A DNA stretch of 14,047 nt from JAVVSR01 sp964604875 (GCA_964604875.1 CAZSAC010000043.1:1-14047); one strand, 5' to 3'; shown: positions 5,955 to 13,402, counted from the stretch's first letter. Translations and numbers: made by a program. Notes: generated from the sequence alone by a model not told the origin.

Positions 5955-6764
5955 ATGAGTGAGTGTACGCACGATTGTGCAAACTGCGGTTCAAAAGGCA
6001 GTTGTGAAGAAATGCCTAAAGACGCTCTGCACGAGCTTTCGCATGTAAATAAAGTTATTGCGATAGTCAGTGGCAAAGGCGGTGTGGGCAAAAGCTTAGT
6101 GACGGGATTGCTTGCATCGAAAACGGCAAAGCTTGGCAAGAAAGTTGCTATTTTAGACGCGGATATTACGGGGCCGAGCATACCCAAAATGTTTGGCATA
6201 AAAGGCTCTGCTGACGGCGACGACAGCGGTTTTTATCCTAGGGAAAGCAAGGGCGGAATTAGGGTTATTTCCTCAAACCTATTGTTGCCGGAGGAGAACG
6301 CGCCTATTATTTGGAGAGGCCCTATGATTGCAGGGCTTGTAAAACAGTTTTGGTCAAACGTCATTTGGGGCGACGTAGACTATATGTATATCGATATGCC
6401 TCCGGGAACGGGCGACGTGCCGCTAACGGTTTTTCAATCGATAAAGGTGGACGGAATTATTGTTGTGACTTCTCCGCAGGAGCTTGTATCGATGATAGTT
6501 GAAAAAGCCGTCAAAATGGCAAATATGATGAAAATCCCGATACTGGGCGTAATTGAAAATCTAAGCTATATTAAATGTCCCGACTGCGGTAAAGAATTTG
6601 CGGTTTTTGGGGAAAGCAAAATTGATGAGGTTGCAACCGATTTCGATTTGAAACTCCTTGGAAGACTGCCTATTGAACAGAGAATTGCAAAAGCTTGCGA
6701 CCAAGGCAAGCTGGAAGAAATTGAGATGGATTATTTAGACAGCGCAATCAACGCAATATTATAA
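5955..6764 (+). CDS. mrp: Mrp/NBP35-family P-loop ATPase, Fe-S cluster carrier
   Basis: This 269-residue cytoplasmic protein is likely to assemble and hand on [4Fe-4S] clusters. Residues 34-69 hold the deviant Walker A GKGGVGKS (40-47) and the DAD switch; DMPPGTGD (147-154) is the Mrp signature; CPDC (C208, C211) is the CxxC that bridges a cluster across the dimer. The N-terminus has a further Cys cluster (C4, C8, C11, C17), reminiscent of the NBP35 N-terminal ferredoxin-like motif though spaced differently (C-x3-C-x2-C-x5-C); it replaces the MIP18/DUF59-like domain of E. coli-type Mrp. The length suits this short anaerobe form. AAGGAG precedes the start. It has its own promoter and terminator but may also be read from tetR. 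Confidence 0.93.
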   Translation: MSECTHDCANCGSKGSCEEMPKDALHELSHVNKVIAIVSGKGGVGKSLVTGLLASKTAKLGKKVAILDADITGPSIPKMFGIKGSADGDDSGFYPRESKGGIRVISSNLLLPEENAPIIWRGPMIAGLVKQFWSNVIWGDVDYMYIDMPPGTGDVPLTVFQSIKVDGIIVVTSPQELVSMIVEKAVKMANMMKIPILGVIENLSYIKCPDCGKEFAVFGESKIDEVATDFDLKLLGRLPIEQRIAKACDQGKLEEIEMDYLDSAINAIL

Positions 6765-6770
6765 AAAAAT

Positions 6771-6797
6771 GTCGGGCATTTTTGTCCGACTTTTTTT
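6771..6797 (+). terminator. Intrinsic terminator after mrp
   Basis: GTCGGGCA and TGTCCGAC pair (8 bp, one G-U) around TTTT, followed by TTTTTTT. An A tract precedes the stem. Confidence 0.9.
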
Positions 6798-6806
6798 GTA
6801 CCTATA

Positions 6807-6835
6807 TTGACAAAAATATTTTAGTAGAGTATTAT
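6807..6835 (+). promoter_or_regulatory. SigA-type promoter of the repeat lipoprotein gene
   Basis: TTGACA (6807-6812), 17-nt spacer, TATTAT (6830-6835). The leader of about 30 nt ends with AGGAGG at 6864-6869, 4 nt before the ATG, the best ribosome site in the window. Confidence 0.75.
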
Positions 6836-6873
6836 GAGATTATAATTACTTTTTTTATCTTTTAGGAGGAACT

Positions 6874-8724
6874 ATGAAAAAGAAAGGACTATTGAGTTTG
6901 CTTTTATGTCTGATAGTTGTTTTGGCTGTCGGCTTAACTGCATGTAAATCCGAGTGTGAGAAAAACGGACACGTTTGGGACGAAGGCGTTGTTACGACCG
7001 CGCCTACTTGCACGCAAGACGGAGTTAAAACTTTTACATGCAAAGTAGATTCAACACATACAAAGACGGAAGCTATTCCGGCAACGGGTCACGCCGCAGC
7101 TACGGAATGGACAAAAGATGCAACAGACCACTGGCACACTTGCGCTAACGACGCAACCGAGCAACTGGATAAGGCGGCTCATACATACGGCGCATGGCAA
7201 GTTACGCTTGCTCCTACTTGCACAACGGCGGGTAGTCACAAAAAGACATGCTCAGAGTGCGGTTATGAAGTGGTTGAGGTTATGCCGGCAACAGGTCACG
7301 CTGCAGCTGCGGAATGGACGAAAGATGAAATCAGCCATTGGCACGTTTGCGCAAACGACGCCACAGAGCAGCTTGATAAAGCCGACCATACATACGGTGA
7401 TTGGGTTGTAACGCTTGCTCCGACTTGTATTGCAGAAGGCAGTCGCAAGAAGGCTTGTAGCGTTTGCGGTTATGAAGTAGTGGAGGCTATCGCGATTGAT
7501 ACAGAAGCTCACGATTGGAACGAGGGCGAAGTTACGCTTGCCCCGACTTACACAGCCACGGGCGAAAAAACCTTTACCTGTAAACGTAACCCCGAGCATA
7601 CCTATAAGGTTGTGATTCCTAAGCTTATCCCTACGGTTTCTTTTTCGGATAACATCAATAAGTCAGATATAGTGCTTTCTGTTACGGCGAATGGACAAAG
7701 CATAGTTTCAGGGGCAGAAGTTGTATATGATGACCCTATCGCTTTTTCCTACAGCTTTTCCAACCCGGGACTTTCTGCCGCGTACGAATTTAAGGGCTGG
7801 TATGATAAAAACACCAATCAACTTTTAACGGCGTCAGATACATATAGCATCGCTCACATCAAAAAGTCCGAAGTGATTGAAGCGCGTTTTGAAGCGCTCT
7901 GTTATGTAGATGTTAAGATGACCGGCGAGGCTGGTATCGGTGGCGCAGTTGGTATTGTTAACCAAGCTGACGGCACACCTATCACCAATAAAACCTATGT
8001 GCACGCAGGGACTGTGCTCGTTTTAACGGCAACTCCCAATGCAACATCAGGCTTTGAAAGTTGGACAATCGGGCAAGAAACCACACCTTATTCAAGGGTT
8101 ATAACTTATACGGTTTCCGACCACGTAATTATTAATGCAAAATTTATCAGCAATAATGGTGATATTTCGGCAACATTAAATGTGACTGACGATAAGGGTG
8201 TTTACTCTCCATTAATTTTGAAAGAACAAAATACGCTTGCATTTAACGGAGACGCTTTCGGCGCTCACGCTTTCAAGCTTCAAGCCAATGGTGTCTCAGC
8301 AGTTTCAATAGTTAGTGGCGCTGAATTTGTAAGCTTTGACGGCACAGATACTTATTCAATTGTTAAATCGGGCGTTGTAGTGATTAAAGTTGCGAGCGTA
8401 AGCGGAATTGAACAAAGCTACACCTTTAACATCACTTTCATCAAACGGGTTGCCGTTACATTCTTCCCGCTTGACCAAACCGGCGCGATTACGGCGGAAA
8501 AGGTTGTCGCAGAAGGTAATGTGGCAGTTGCCAACGGTGAAGCATTAAATAAGGGCGACGTGGTGAAATTTACGGCTACTCCTGCCGATGATGCGATGGA
8601 AGTTGCTAAATGGTATGTCAACGGTGTTGAAGCTGATTCGGCAACGGTTACCGCGCTAACAACCGACGGTTATGAAGTATTAGATAACACGGTCGTTTGG
8701 GTGACTTGGACAAAAAAAGCATAA
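6874..8724 (+). CDS. Surface lipoprotein with Cys/His-rich 69-residue repeats and beta-rich C-terminal domains
   Basis: This 616-residue protein is predicted to be exported and lipid-anchored: lysines at 2-4, a hydrophobic stretch to residue 21, and a lipobox LTAC with C24 as the anchored Cys. Residues about 30-69 are a half repeat (HVWDEG...APTC...GVKTFTC...IP). Residues 70-138 and 139-207 are two full repeats (ATGHAA..EWTKD...HWH.CANDATEQLDK..HTYG.W.VTLAPTC...C..CGYEVVE). Residues about 208-250 repeat the half unit, with the first Cys changed to Tyr (APTY). Then follow beta-rich segments: about 252-340 and 345-425 (InlB B-repeat/Flg_new-like, FKGWYD and LTATPNATSGFESW), about 430-525 (Ig-like) and about 528-616 (FTATP..DAMEVAKWYVNG). 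Such proteins are common on gut Clostridia surfaces; binding or adhesion is a guess and no catalytic motif is seen. It is monocistronic with its own promoter and terminator. Confidence 0.85.
   Translation: MKKKGLLSLLLCLIVVLAVGLTACKSECEKNGHVWDEGVVTTAPTCTQDGVKTFTCKVDSTHTKTEAIPATGHAAATEWTKDATDHWHTCANDATEQLDKAAHTYGAWQVTLAPTCTTAGSHKKTCSECGYEVVEVMPATGHAAAAEWTKDEISHWHVCANDATEQLDKADHTYGDWVVTLAPTCIAEGSRKKACSVCGYEVVEAIAIDTEAHDWNEGEVTLAPTYTATGEKTFTCKRNPEHTYKVVIPKLIPTVSFSDNINKSDIVLSVTANGQSIVSGAEVVYDDPIAFSYSFSNPGLSAAYEFKGWYDKNTNQLLTASDTYSIAHIKKSEVIEARFEALCYVDVKMTGEAGIGGAVGIVNQADGTPITNKTYVHAGTVLVLTATPNATSGFESWTIGQETTPYSRVITYTVSDHVIINAKFISNNGDISATLNVTDDKGVYSPLILKEQNTLAFNGDAFGAHAFKLQANGVSAVSIVSGAEFVSFDGTDTYSIVKSGVVVIKVASVSGIEQSYTFNITFIKRVAVTFFPLDQTGAITAEKVVAEGNVAVANGEALNKGDVVKFTATPADDAMEVAKWYVNGVEADSATVTALTTDGYEVLDNTVVWVTWTKKA
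7081..7494 (+). repeat. Two tandem 207-bp coding repeats
   Basis: Units 7081-7287 and 7288-7494 encode 69 residues each and are closely similar at DNA level. They start GCAACGGGTCACGCC and GCAACAGGTCACGCT, and share long identical runs. Partial units flank them on both sides at protein level. This points to duplication within the gene. Confidence 0.85.
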
Positions 8725-8736
8725 GACAAAATAGTT

Positions 8737-8767
8737 AAAAGACGGCACAATTTGTGCCGTCTTTTTT
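8737..8767. terminator. Strong terminator after the lipoprotein gene, possibly bidirectional
   Basis: A 13-bp perfect stem (AAAAGACGGCACA pairing with TGTGCCGTCTTTT) around a 3-nt loop is followed by further T residues. On the minus strand it ends in TTTT and lies 28 nt beyond the condensation-like gene, so it may stop that transcript too. Confidence 0.92.
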
Positions 8768-8794
8768 ATTGAAAATTTATGGAGAAAGATTAGC

Positions 8795-10090
8795 TTATAA
8801 GCGGTTTTGATTTAGAGAAATAAACTCGTCGATATTTCCGCTGAGGATATCGAAAAAGTGGGATACAACTTCTTCATCACGCTCGTTTCCGCAAATTGCG
8901 ATAGTCATTGTCGCTGCGCCGTGGCAAGTTGTAATGGCAAGTTGCATAAAAGGCTTATGCTTTACCGCGCCGGTCATAAAGCCGTCACATACGTTTGCAT
9001 CGCCTAAGATAAGCTTTTCCACGGGCAGAACACCTATGTTGCTCATACCGATAAGTGGGTTTGCATACCCCAGTTTGATTGCAATTTCCGAAATGGCGAA
9101 GGGGAAAACAGTATATGCCAAATTAAGCAAAGGTAAACTGTAAAGCCCCATATATTTATCGCGCTTGCTTTTGTTTACGCTGTTGATAACTTCAATAAGA
9201 GTATCGTTGATAGTTTCGCCCTTGCGGGTAACCGTGCATTGCATAAAGCCCGTATGGTTTGTCAAACCGCCGGCTTCCTCTCCGCCGTCGATATGGCGGC
9301 GTAAGTCAACCATGCAGGGGATAGTCAGCGATTCGTCGTCCTTCATTCCGATAATATCGTATAAAGCCCGCACGTAAACTGTTAAAAGAAGGTCGTTTAC
9401 CGTGACATCCATAGCCTTTCCGATTTTTTTGAAAGTCTCAAATTTTTCGGTGGAAATTTTGCAACGGACTATCATATTTTTATCTAATTCCGTTTCCTCT
9501 GTCAAGGGGAAGAAGTGCTCGTCCTTAACTTGAGAAATATTTTTATAAAGCCCTTTTGCAACTTTTTTATCGTCTGCGTTAAGCTTTGTATAAACCTGTT
9601 CGTGAGAGCGAGTGCCTGTTTTTAAATCGGTGGCGGGTTTTCCCTCAAGTAAAGCGTTATAGTTTTGCGCAAGTTTCTTTAAAAAATATTTAAAGTCTCC
9701 GCCGTCAAAGCACATATGGTTTACAATCATACAGAAGGTTGACGCGCCGTTGTGATTGAAAACCGCAACCTTATATTGCACGTTTGAAGTTACGGGAATG
9801 GTTTGACAAATAAAGTCGTTTACGTCTGCATCGAGATTTTCGGTTTCCTTTATTGTCAAAATATCGTCAACGGTGTAGGGCATCACTTTCCAATAGGGGC
9901 GTAAGACGTTTTCCTTGAAAGAGCTGTGCAACACAGGAGCTTTTTCTGTAAAAGTGATAAGTACGTTTTTTAAAATATTTATGTCGATTGGCTTATCGTA
10001 ATGTAGGACGGCGTGCACCATTCTGTCATAGTAGTTTCTGAACAGAAATTGCATTTTATCCCACATTTCTGCCTTAATTATTTTTGCCAT
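8795..10090 (-). CDS. Stand-alone condensation-domain-like acyltransferase
   Basis: This 431-residue protein resembles the CoA-dependent acyltransferase/NRPS condensation fold (two chloramphenicol-acetyltransferase-like lobes). The best landmark is VNHMCFDGGDF at 123-133, an H-x3-D-G catalytic motif with H125 and D129 (the first His of HHxxxDG is Asn). PVLHSSF (52-58) matches the early PxLRTxF-like segment, and VDLRRH and NDLLLTVYVRAL fit the second lobe. No DFGWG, adenylation or carrier domain is present. Candidate roles are transfer of an acyl or aminoacyl group to an alcohol or amine (PapA5- or alcohol acetyltransferase-like); the substrates are unknown. AAGGAG precedes the start. It lies 60 nt downstream of the PadR-linked membrane protein gene on the same strand, with a 22-bp dyad in the gap and no clear terminator, so it is probably in the PadR operon. 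Confidence 0.75.
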   Translation of the reverse strand: MAKIIKAEMWDKMQFLFRNYYDRMVHAVLHYDKPIDINILKNVLITFTEKAPVLHSSFKENVLRPYWKVMPYTVDDILTIKETENLDADVNDFICQTIPVTSNVQYKVAVFNHNGASTFCMIVNHMCFDGGDFKYFLKKLAQNYNALLEGKPATDLKTGTRSHEQVYTKLNADDKKVAKGLYKNISQVKDEHFFPLTEETELDKNMIVRCKISTEKFETFKKIGKAMDVTVNDLLLTVYVRALYDIIGMKDDESLTIPCMVDLRRHIDGGEEAGGLTNHTGFMQCTVTRKGETINDTLIEVINSVNKSKRDKYMGLYSLPLLNLAYTVFPFAISEIAIKLGYANPLIGMSNIGVLPVEKLILGDANVCDGFMTGAVKHKPFMQLAITTCHGAATMTIAICGNERDEEVVSHFFDILSGNIDEFISLNQNRL

Positions 10091-10126
10091 AAATGTTCTC
10101 CTTAGATAGTTAAACGAGTGTTTCTT

Positions 10127-10148
10127 GCAAATAAACTTAAGTATTTGC
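10127..10148. promoter_or_regulatory. 22-bp dyad between the membrane protein and condensation-like genes
   Basis: GCAAATA (10127-10133) and TATTTGC (10142-10148) are perfect 7-bp arms around an 8-nt centre. The dyad includes TTAAGTAT (10137-10144), which resembles the half-sites in the padR promoter. It has no T tract on either strand, so an operator or mRNA-processing hairpin fits better than a terminator. Confidence 0.4.
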
Positions 10149-10150
10149 GA

Positions 10151-11008
10151 TTAGTCGTTCCATTTTGTATAGTATTCCTCGTTAATTTTCGCCAATTCGT
10201 CAGAGGGAGGCGTGATTGACTTGCGTTTGGAAATTCGGCTTAAGGTAAAGGTTAGAATTCCGACGTTTACCAAAGCTGCCGTAACGGGGATAAGCCAGTT
10301 GGGGTTCCACGCAAGCGAGCCTTGAATGCCCAGCATAACATATACCAAAACAGACGAAACTTGAATTGTTGTCATAAGCATCGGAACTTTGCTTTTGCTG
10401 TTGTAGACATATGCCAGCGCAGTGTCCACAAATAGGGTAGCCATAACCATCAATAAGAACAACATCCAGTCGTATTTTAAATCAAAGAAAACCATCGTAA
10501 ACAGATATGTCAGCACAAACAGAAGCACCATTATTATCGCCGTTAAAAGTCGAATTATGATAACTTTCCGAGTTTTAACCGAGCTTACGATTTTGGCGAT
10601 GAACAGTACGCTTAGTCCAAGGAATACGCCTCCAACAAAAATCAGCCAGGTTTTGTCCCACGCTTTTGTTGCAAAGCTGACTACAAGATAGGTGACTGTC
10701 ATAAATAACAGCGCGCAGATAACCAAACTGAAAGCCGCGCCGATTTTCGGGGTTGCCTTTTTTAAGTTGGTGATACGGTTTTCAAAATCTTTTAGCGTGG
10801 ATTGGAAATCGCCCAAACACTCTATACATAAATTGTAGATGGCGTTTTCGTCTGTCATACCTTTGATTTTAAGCTCGTGAGCGCGGTCGGTAAGGTTTGC
10901 AAATACCTCGAGACGATAATCCATAGCCTCTTTGCTAGGGGCGATAAAGCGGAATTCTTTTTCTAGGTATTTTTTGAAACGTTCATTAAGGCTCAAGTTT
11001 TCGTTCAT
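10151..11008 (-). CDS. PadR-linked membrane protein, six predicted helices
   Basis: This 285-residue protein has a soluble, charged N-terminal helical region (1-85: LNERFKKYLEKEF, then EVFANLTDRAHELKIKGMTDENAIYNLCIECLGDF). That resembles the permease-prefix/DUF1700-type domains commonly encoded beside PadR regulators. About six hydrophobic helices follow (roughly 90-112, 121-143, 149-175, 181-202, 208-230, 238-258) and a short polar tail. No transport or catalytic motif is visible. I chose ATG 11008 because GGAGG lies 10 nt ahead; an upstream in-frame start at 11062 would overlap padR and lacks such a site. It begins 2 nt after the padR stop, so it is cotranscribed and probably coupled. Function unknown; a membrane target or sensor in the PadR circuit is inference. 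Confidence 0.75.
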   Translation of the reverse strand: MNENLSLNERFKKYLEKEFRFIAPSKEAMDYRLEVFANLTDRAHELKIKGMTDENAIYNLCIECLGDFQSTLKDFENRITNLKKATPKIGAAFSLVICALLFMTVTYLVVSFATKAWDKTWLIFVGGVFLGLSVLFIAKIVSSVKTRKVIIIRLLTAIIMVLLFVLTYLFTMVFFDLKYDWMLFLLMVMATLFVDTALAYVYNSKSKVPMLMTTIQVSSVLVYVMLGIQGSLAWNPNWLIPVTAALVNVGILTFTLSRISKRKSITPPSDELAKINEEYYTKWND

Positions 11009-11010
11009 TT

Positions 11011-11343
11011 TTAGTTTCCTCCAAGTATAAGGTTGTTTAGGACTTGCATAGTTTCTTTCCATTCTTGCGTTTTTTTATGATAAAACTTCATTCCTTGTTC
11101 GGTAATGGAGTAGTATTTTCTTCTGGCGCCTTGGTCGCCGTCGCCCCAGTAAGAGCGGATTAAGCCCAACTCTTCCATTCTGCGAAAAGCCGTATAGATT
11201 GTGGCGTCTTTAACGTCCAATAAAGAGTGACTCCGTTCAGTCATTGCCTTACTGATTTCATATCCATAGTTATCACCTTGCGCCAATATGCTCAAAATGA
11301 TGGTTTCGGTATGTCCTCGAATAATGTCGCTTCCTATTGCCAT
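11011..11343 (-). CDS. PadR-family transcriptional regulator
   Basis: This 110-residue winged-helix protein is a PadR subfamily-2 type repressor. It opens SDIIRGHTETIILSILAQGDNYGYEI (residues 5-30), has the recognition helix region DATIYTAFRRMEELGLI (46-62), and a wing GARRKYYSITEQGMKF (72-87), all hallmark PadR positions. I chose ATG 11343 because AAGGAG lies 9 nt upstream and the standard family start follows; the frame continues to an ATG at 11391 inside the promoter region. It leads a compact minus-strand operon with the membrane protein. Such regulators usually repress themselves and are relieved by a ligand or envelope stress; repeats around its promoter fit autorepression. Confidence 0.92.
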   Translation of the reverse strand: MAIGSDIIRGHTETIILSILAQGDNYGYEISKAMTERSHSLLDVKDATIYTAFRRMEELGLIRSYWGDGDQGARRKYYSITEQGMKFYHKKTQEWKETMQVLNNLILGGN

Positions 11344-11354
11344 TTTCAATCTCC

Positions 11355-11407
11355 TTAGGTATTTCGCCTGTTTAGGTATATAATAGCACAAAATACTTAA
11401 ATGTCAA
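11355..11407 (-). promoter_or_regulatory. padR promoter with operator-like repeats
   Basis: Minus strand: TTGACA (11407-11402), 16-nt spacer, TATTAT (11385-11380). On the plus strand, TTTAGGTAT (11371-11379) and ATACTTAAA (11393-11401) are inverted arms (8 of 9 match) flanking the -10 box. A third copy, TTAGGTAT, lies at 11355-11362 in the leader. GTAT/ATAC ends are typical of PadR operators. The rest of 11408-11462 is T-rich with nothing recognised. Confidence 0.6.
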
Positions 11408-11462
11408 GAATTTTTACAAATATTTTTTATTTTTTTTGTTTGGTAAAACTTTTTTAGTTTGG

Positions 11463-11492
11463 TTGTAAAAATATGTTTAGATATGGTAACAT
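11463..11492 (+). promoter_or_regulatory. Possible extended -10 promoter of the PI-PLC-like gene
   Basis: TTGTAA (11463-11468), 18-nt spacer, TAACAT (11487-11492) preceded by TGG. Leader about 24 nt with AAAGGGGAAGG before ATG 11523. Confidence 0.4.
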
Positions 11493-11522
11493 AAATCTAT
11501 ATTAGAAAAAGGGGAAGGCTTT

Positions 11523-12689
11523 ATGAAAAAACCAATGAACAAAAAAGCCAAAATCTCGATTATTGTTGTTGTGGCAATCGGAAGCGTATATTTGCTTACT
11601 GCGTTAATCGCGTTGCTTGCAGCGTTCGGACAGAACAAGGCGGCTCACGATTATTGGGCGCAGCAACAAATTGAACGGATTTCTTATCTAAAGACAGAAT
11701 ATGAAAAAAACACTTTTCAGCATATAGACGAGCAAAATTTTGCGGCTTTTAATATAAATCAAGCGATAATCAACGGCTCAAAAATAAACGAAGTCCAGTA
11801 TCTTGCCACACATAACAGTTATAAAACGGGGTTGGTGCCCGCAACAAAGTTCTTATACCACGGACCGTTGTTTGCCATTATGGGCGATAAATACGATTAT
11901 TATTTTGATACGTTTACCGAGCAATTAAATCAAGGTATCCGCAGTTTTGAGCTGGACCCTAATTACGTCAAAAAAGACGACGGGACTTATACGGTGGAGT
12001 GCGTGCATAGTTCTTTATTGGAAGCGTGCAGTACGGCGGTCGATTTCCAACTCGCTTTGACAGAGTTTAAGCTGTGGATGGATTACAATCCGTCGCATAT
12101 GCCGCTTATCATTTTGTTGGAGCCAAAGGGCGAGGACAGCTATGTTGCCGACGCATTTAAGCTTTACGACCAAATGATTTCCGATACTTTCGGCGATAAG
12201 CTGATTACGCCAAAGGATTTTTTGGGCGATACTTATGCGGATTTTGACGCTTTCAGAAAAGATAACGCATACCCGACAATAGGCGAAGCTCAAGGTAAAA
12301 TTATGTTTCTTTTGCACGATAAAAAATATGTAGATAATTATATTAAAGATTATAATACTATTAAAGAGTGGAAGCTGTTTCCCGCGTTGAACTATAGCCT
12401 GCTTGAAGAGCGTCCGGACGTTTCGAAGTTTTCTTGCTTTGCAATTTCCAACGACGCTTCAGACGACGAAAGAATAAAAAGTTTGATTGAACGGGGCTAT
12501 ATGGTGAGGACTCGCCTGGACGAATATTCAAAAATATCCGAAGAAGGCTTAGAAAAAGGCGTTGCCTCGGGCGCAAACATTATGAGTTCGGACTATCCTC
12601 CCACCAACAGCAAGCGATATGACTATACTTGCTATATCGACAAAGACAACAAAAATGTGACCATTCAGATGAGGGAAAACAAAGGCTAA
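11523..12689 (+). CDS. Membrane-anchored Ca2+-dependent PI-PLC-like phosphodiesterase
   Basis: This 388-residue protein matches the SaPLC1-like, calcium-dependent branch of phosphatidylinositol-specific phospholipase C (a TIM-barrel phosphodiesterase). A basic start and hydrophobic helix at about 10-35 form a signal peptide or uncleaved anchor, so the enzyme should act outside the cell. The catalytic domain runs from about 88: VQYLATHNSYK (H97, N98), GIRSFELDPNY (E143, D145, Ca ligands), CVHSSL (H162, second catalytic His), HMPLIILLEPKG (192-203), GYMVRTRLDE and GANIMSSDYPP (350-360). Substrate in this branch is an inositol or glycerophospho-type lipid head group; phosphatidylinositol itself is unproven here. 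The insertion around 235-300 (including KIMFLLHDKK) is normal for the family. ThiF-like gene follows after 19 nt without a terminator, suggesting cotranscription, though no functional link is known. Confidence 0.85.
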   Translation: MKKPMNKKAKISIIVVVAIGSVYLLTALIALLAAFGQNKAAHDYWAQQQIERISYLKTEYEKNTFQHIDEQNFAAFNINQAIINGSKINEVQYLATHNSYKTGLVPATKFLYHGPLFAIMGDKYDYYFDTFTEQLNQGIRSFELDPNYVKKDDGTYTVECVHSSLLEACSTAVDFQLALTEFKLWMDYNPSHMPLIILLEPKGEDSYVADAFKLYDQMISDTFGDKLITPKDFLGDTYADFDAFRKDNAYPTIGEAQGKIMFLLHDKKYVDNYIKDYNTIKEWKLFPALNYSLLEERPDVSKFSCFAISNDASDDERIKSLIERGYMVRTRLDEYSKISEEGLEKGVASGANIMSSDYPPTNSKRYDYTCYIDKDNKNVTIQMRENKG

Positions 12690-12708
12690 TGCGACGCAAA
12701 GGGATATA

Positions 12709-13377
12709 ATGAATAACATTTTTCTTAGAAACATTGGAGCGTTGACCTTGCAAGAGCAAGAGAGCCTAAGCAAAAGCAAAGTTTTTATAGCAGGTTGTGG
12801 CGGACTTGGTGGATTTGCCGCGGAATTTTGCGCGCGCGCAGGTATAGGAAGCATAGCAGTGTGCGATAAGGATAAGTTTGATGAAACCAACCTTAACAGG
12901 CAAAGGTTTTGCGACATTTATTCAATCGGTCAATCTAAATCCGCTGTTATGAGGGAAAAGCTTTTGGATATAAATCCAACGGCGAATATCACCGCCTTAA
13001 ATATTGAACTAAACGACGGCAACGTCAGCCAACTTATTGAAGGGAGCAACGTGGTTATCGACGCTTTAGACAACATAAAATCACGCCTAATATTAGAAAA
13101 GGCTTGCGCAAAAAACAATATTCCAATGGTATTCGGCGCAGTTAGAGGTTGGACGGGACAGATTTCTACAATTTATCCAAACGACAATAGCTTGTCCGTG
13201 CTTTATAAAAATTCGGAAGAGGAAGAAAAGCCGTCCGTTTTAGCGTTTACGCCGGCAATAATAAGCGGTTTGCAGGTGGCGGAAGCGGTCAATATCCTAC
13301 TAAAAAAACCAAATTTACGCAAAAAACTTCTGCTGGTTGACCTTGAAGATTTCTCTTTTCAAACACTAGCTTTATAG
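12709..13377 (+). CDS. ThiF/MoeB/HesA-family adenylyltransferase (E1-like)
   Basis: This 222-residue protein has the fold that adenylates the C-terminal Gly of small sulfur-carrier or ubiquitin-like proteins. Visible are the nucleotide loop AGCGGLGGFAAEF (28-40), the DKDKFDETNLNRQ segment (53-65, including the key Arg R64), QSKSAV with K77, and DALDN (118-122). It is somewhat shorter than typical ThiF/MoeB (about 240-250). The crossover region (about 165-180, EEEEKPSVLAFTP) has no Cys, and the two CxxC zinc pairs are absent, so it should adenylate but not form a ThiF-type persulfide or thioester. No thiS, thiG, moaD or moe gene is in view. AAAGGG lies 5 nt ahead of ATG 12709. It may be a tRNA- or cofactor-modifying E1 relative; I cannot choose. 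Confidence 0.85.
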   Translation: MNNIFLRNIGALTLQEQESLSKSKVFIAGCGGLGGFAAEFCARAGIGSIAVCDKDKFDETNLNRQRFCDIYSIGQSKSAVMREKLLDINPTANITALNIELNDGNVSQLIEGSNVVIDALDNIKSRLILEKACAKNNIPMVFGAVRGWTGQISTIYPNDNSLSVLYKNSEEEEKPSVLAFTPAIISGLQVAEAVNILLKKPNLRKKLLLVDLEDFSFQTLAL

Positions 13378-13378
13378 T

Positions 13379-13402
13379 AAGCCCTCGACGGAGGGCTTTT
13401 TT
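13379..13402 (+). terminator. Intrinsic terminator after the ThiF-like gene
   Basis: AAGCCCTC and GAGGGCTT form a perfect 8-bp stem around GACG, followed by TTTT. It starts 1 nt after the stop codon. Confidence 0.92.

Noticed and set aside
7118..7411. Alternative-frame reading frames through the lipoprotein repeats
   Set aside because: They arise because the 207-bp repeat keeps every frame in register; no independent signals.
7081..7494. CRISPR or transposon repeat
   Set aside because: The repeat is coding, in frame and without spacers, terminal inverted repeats or a transposase.
11011..11391. Longer PadR start at 11391 and longer membrane-protein start at 11062
   Set aside because: Both lie upstream of good ribosome sites at the chosen starts; the first falls in the promoter and the second overlaps padR.
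12549..12917. A 122-codon minus-strand frame across the PLC/ThiF junction
   Set aside because: It overlaps two clear plus-strand genes and has no family resemblance or ribosome site.
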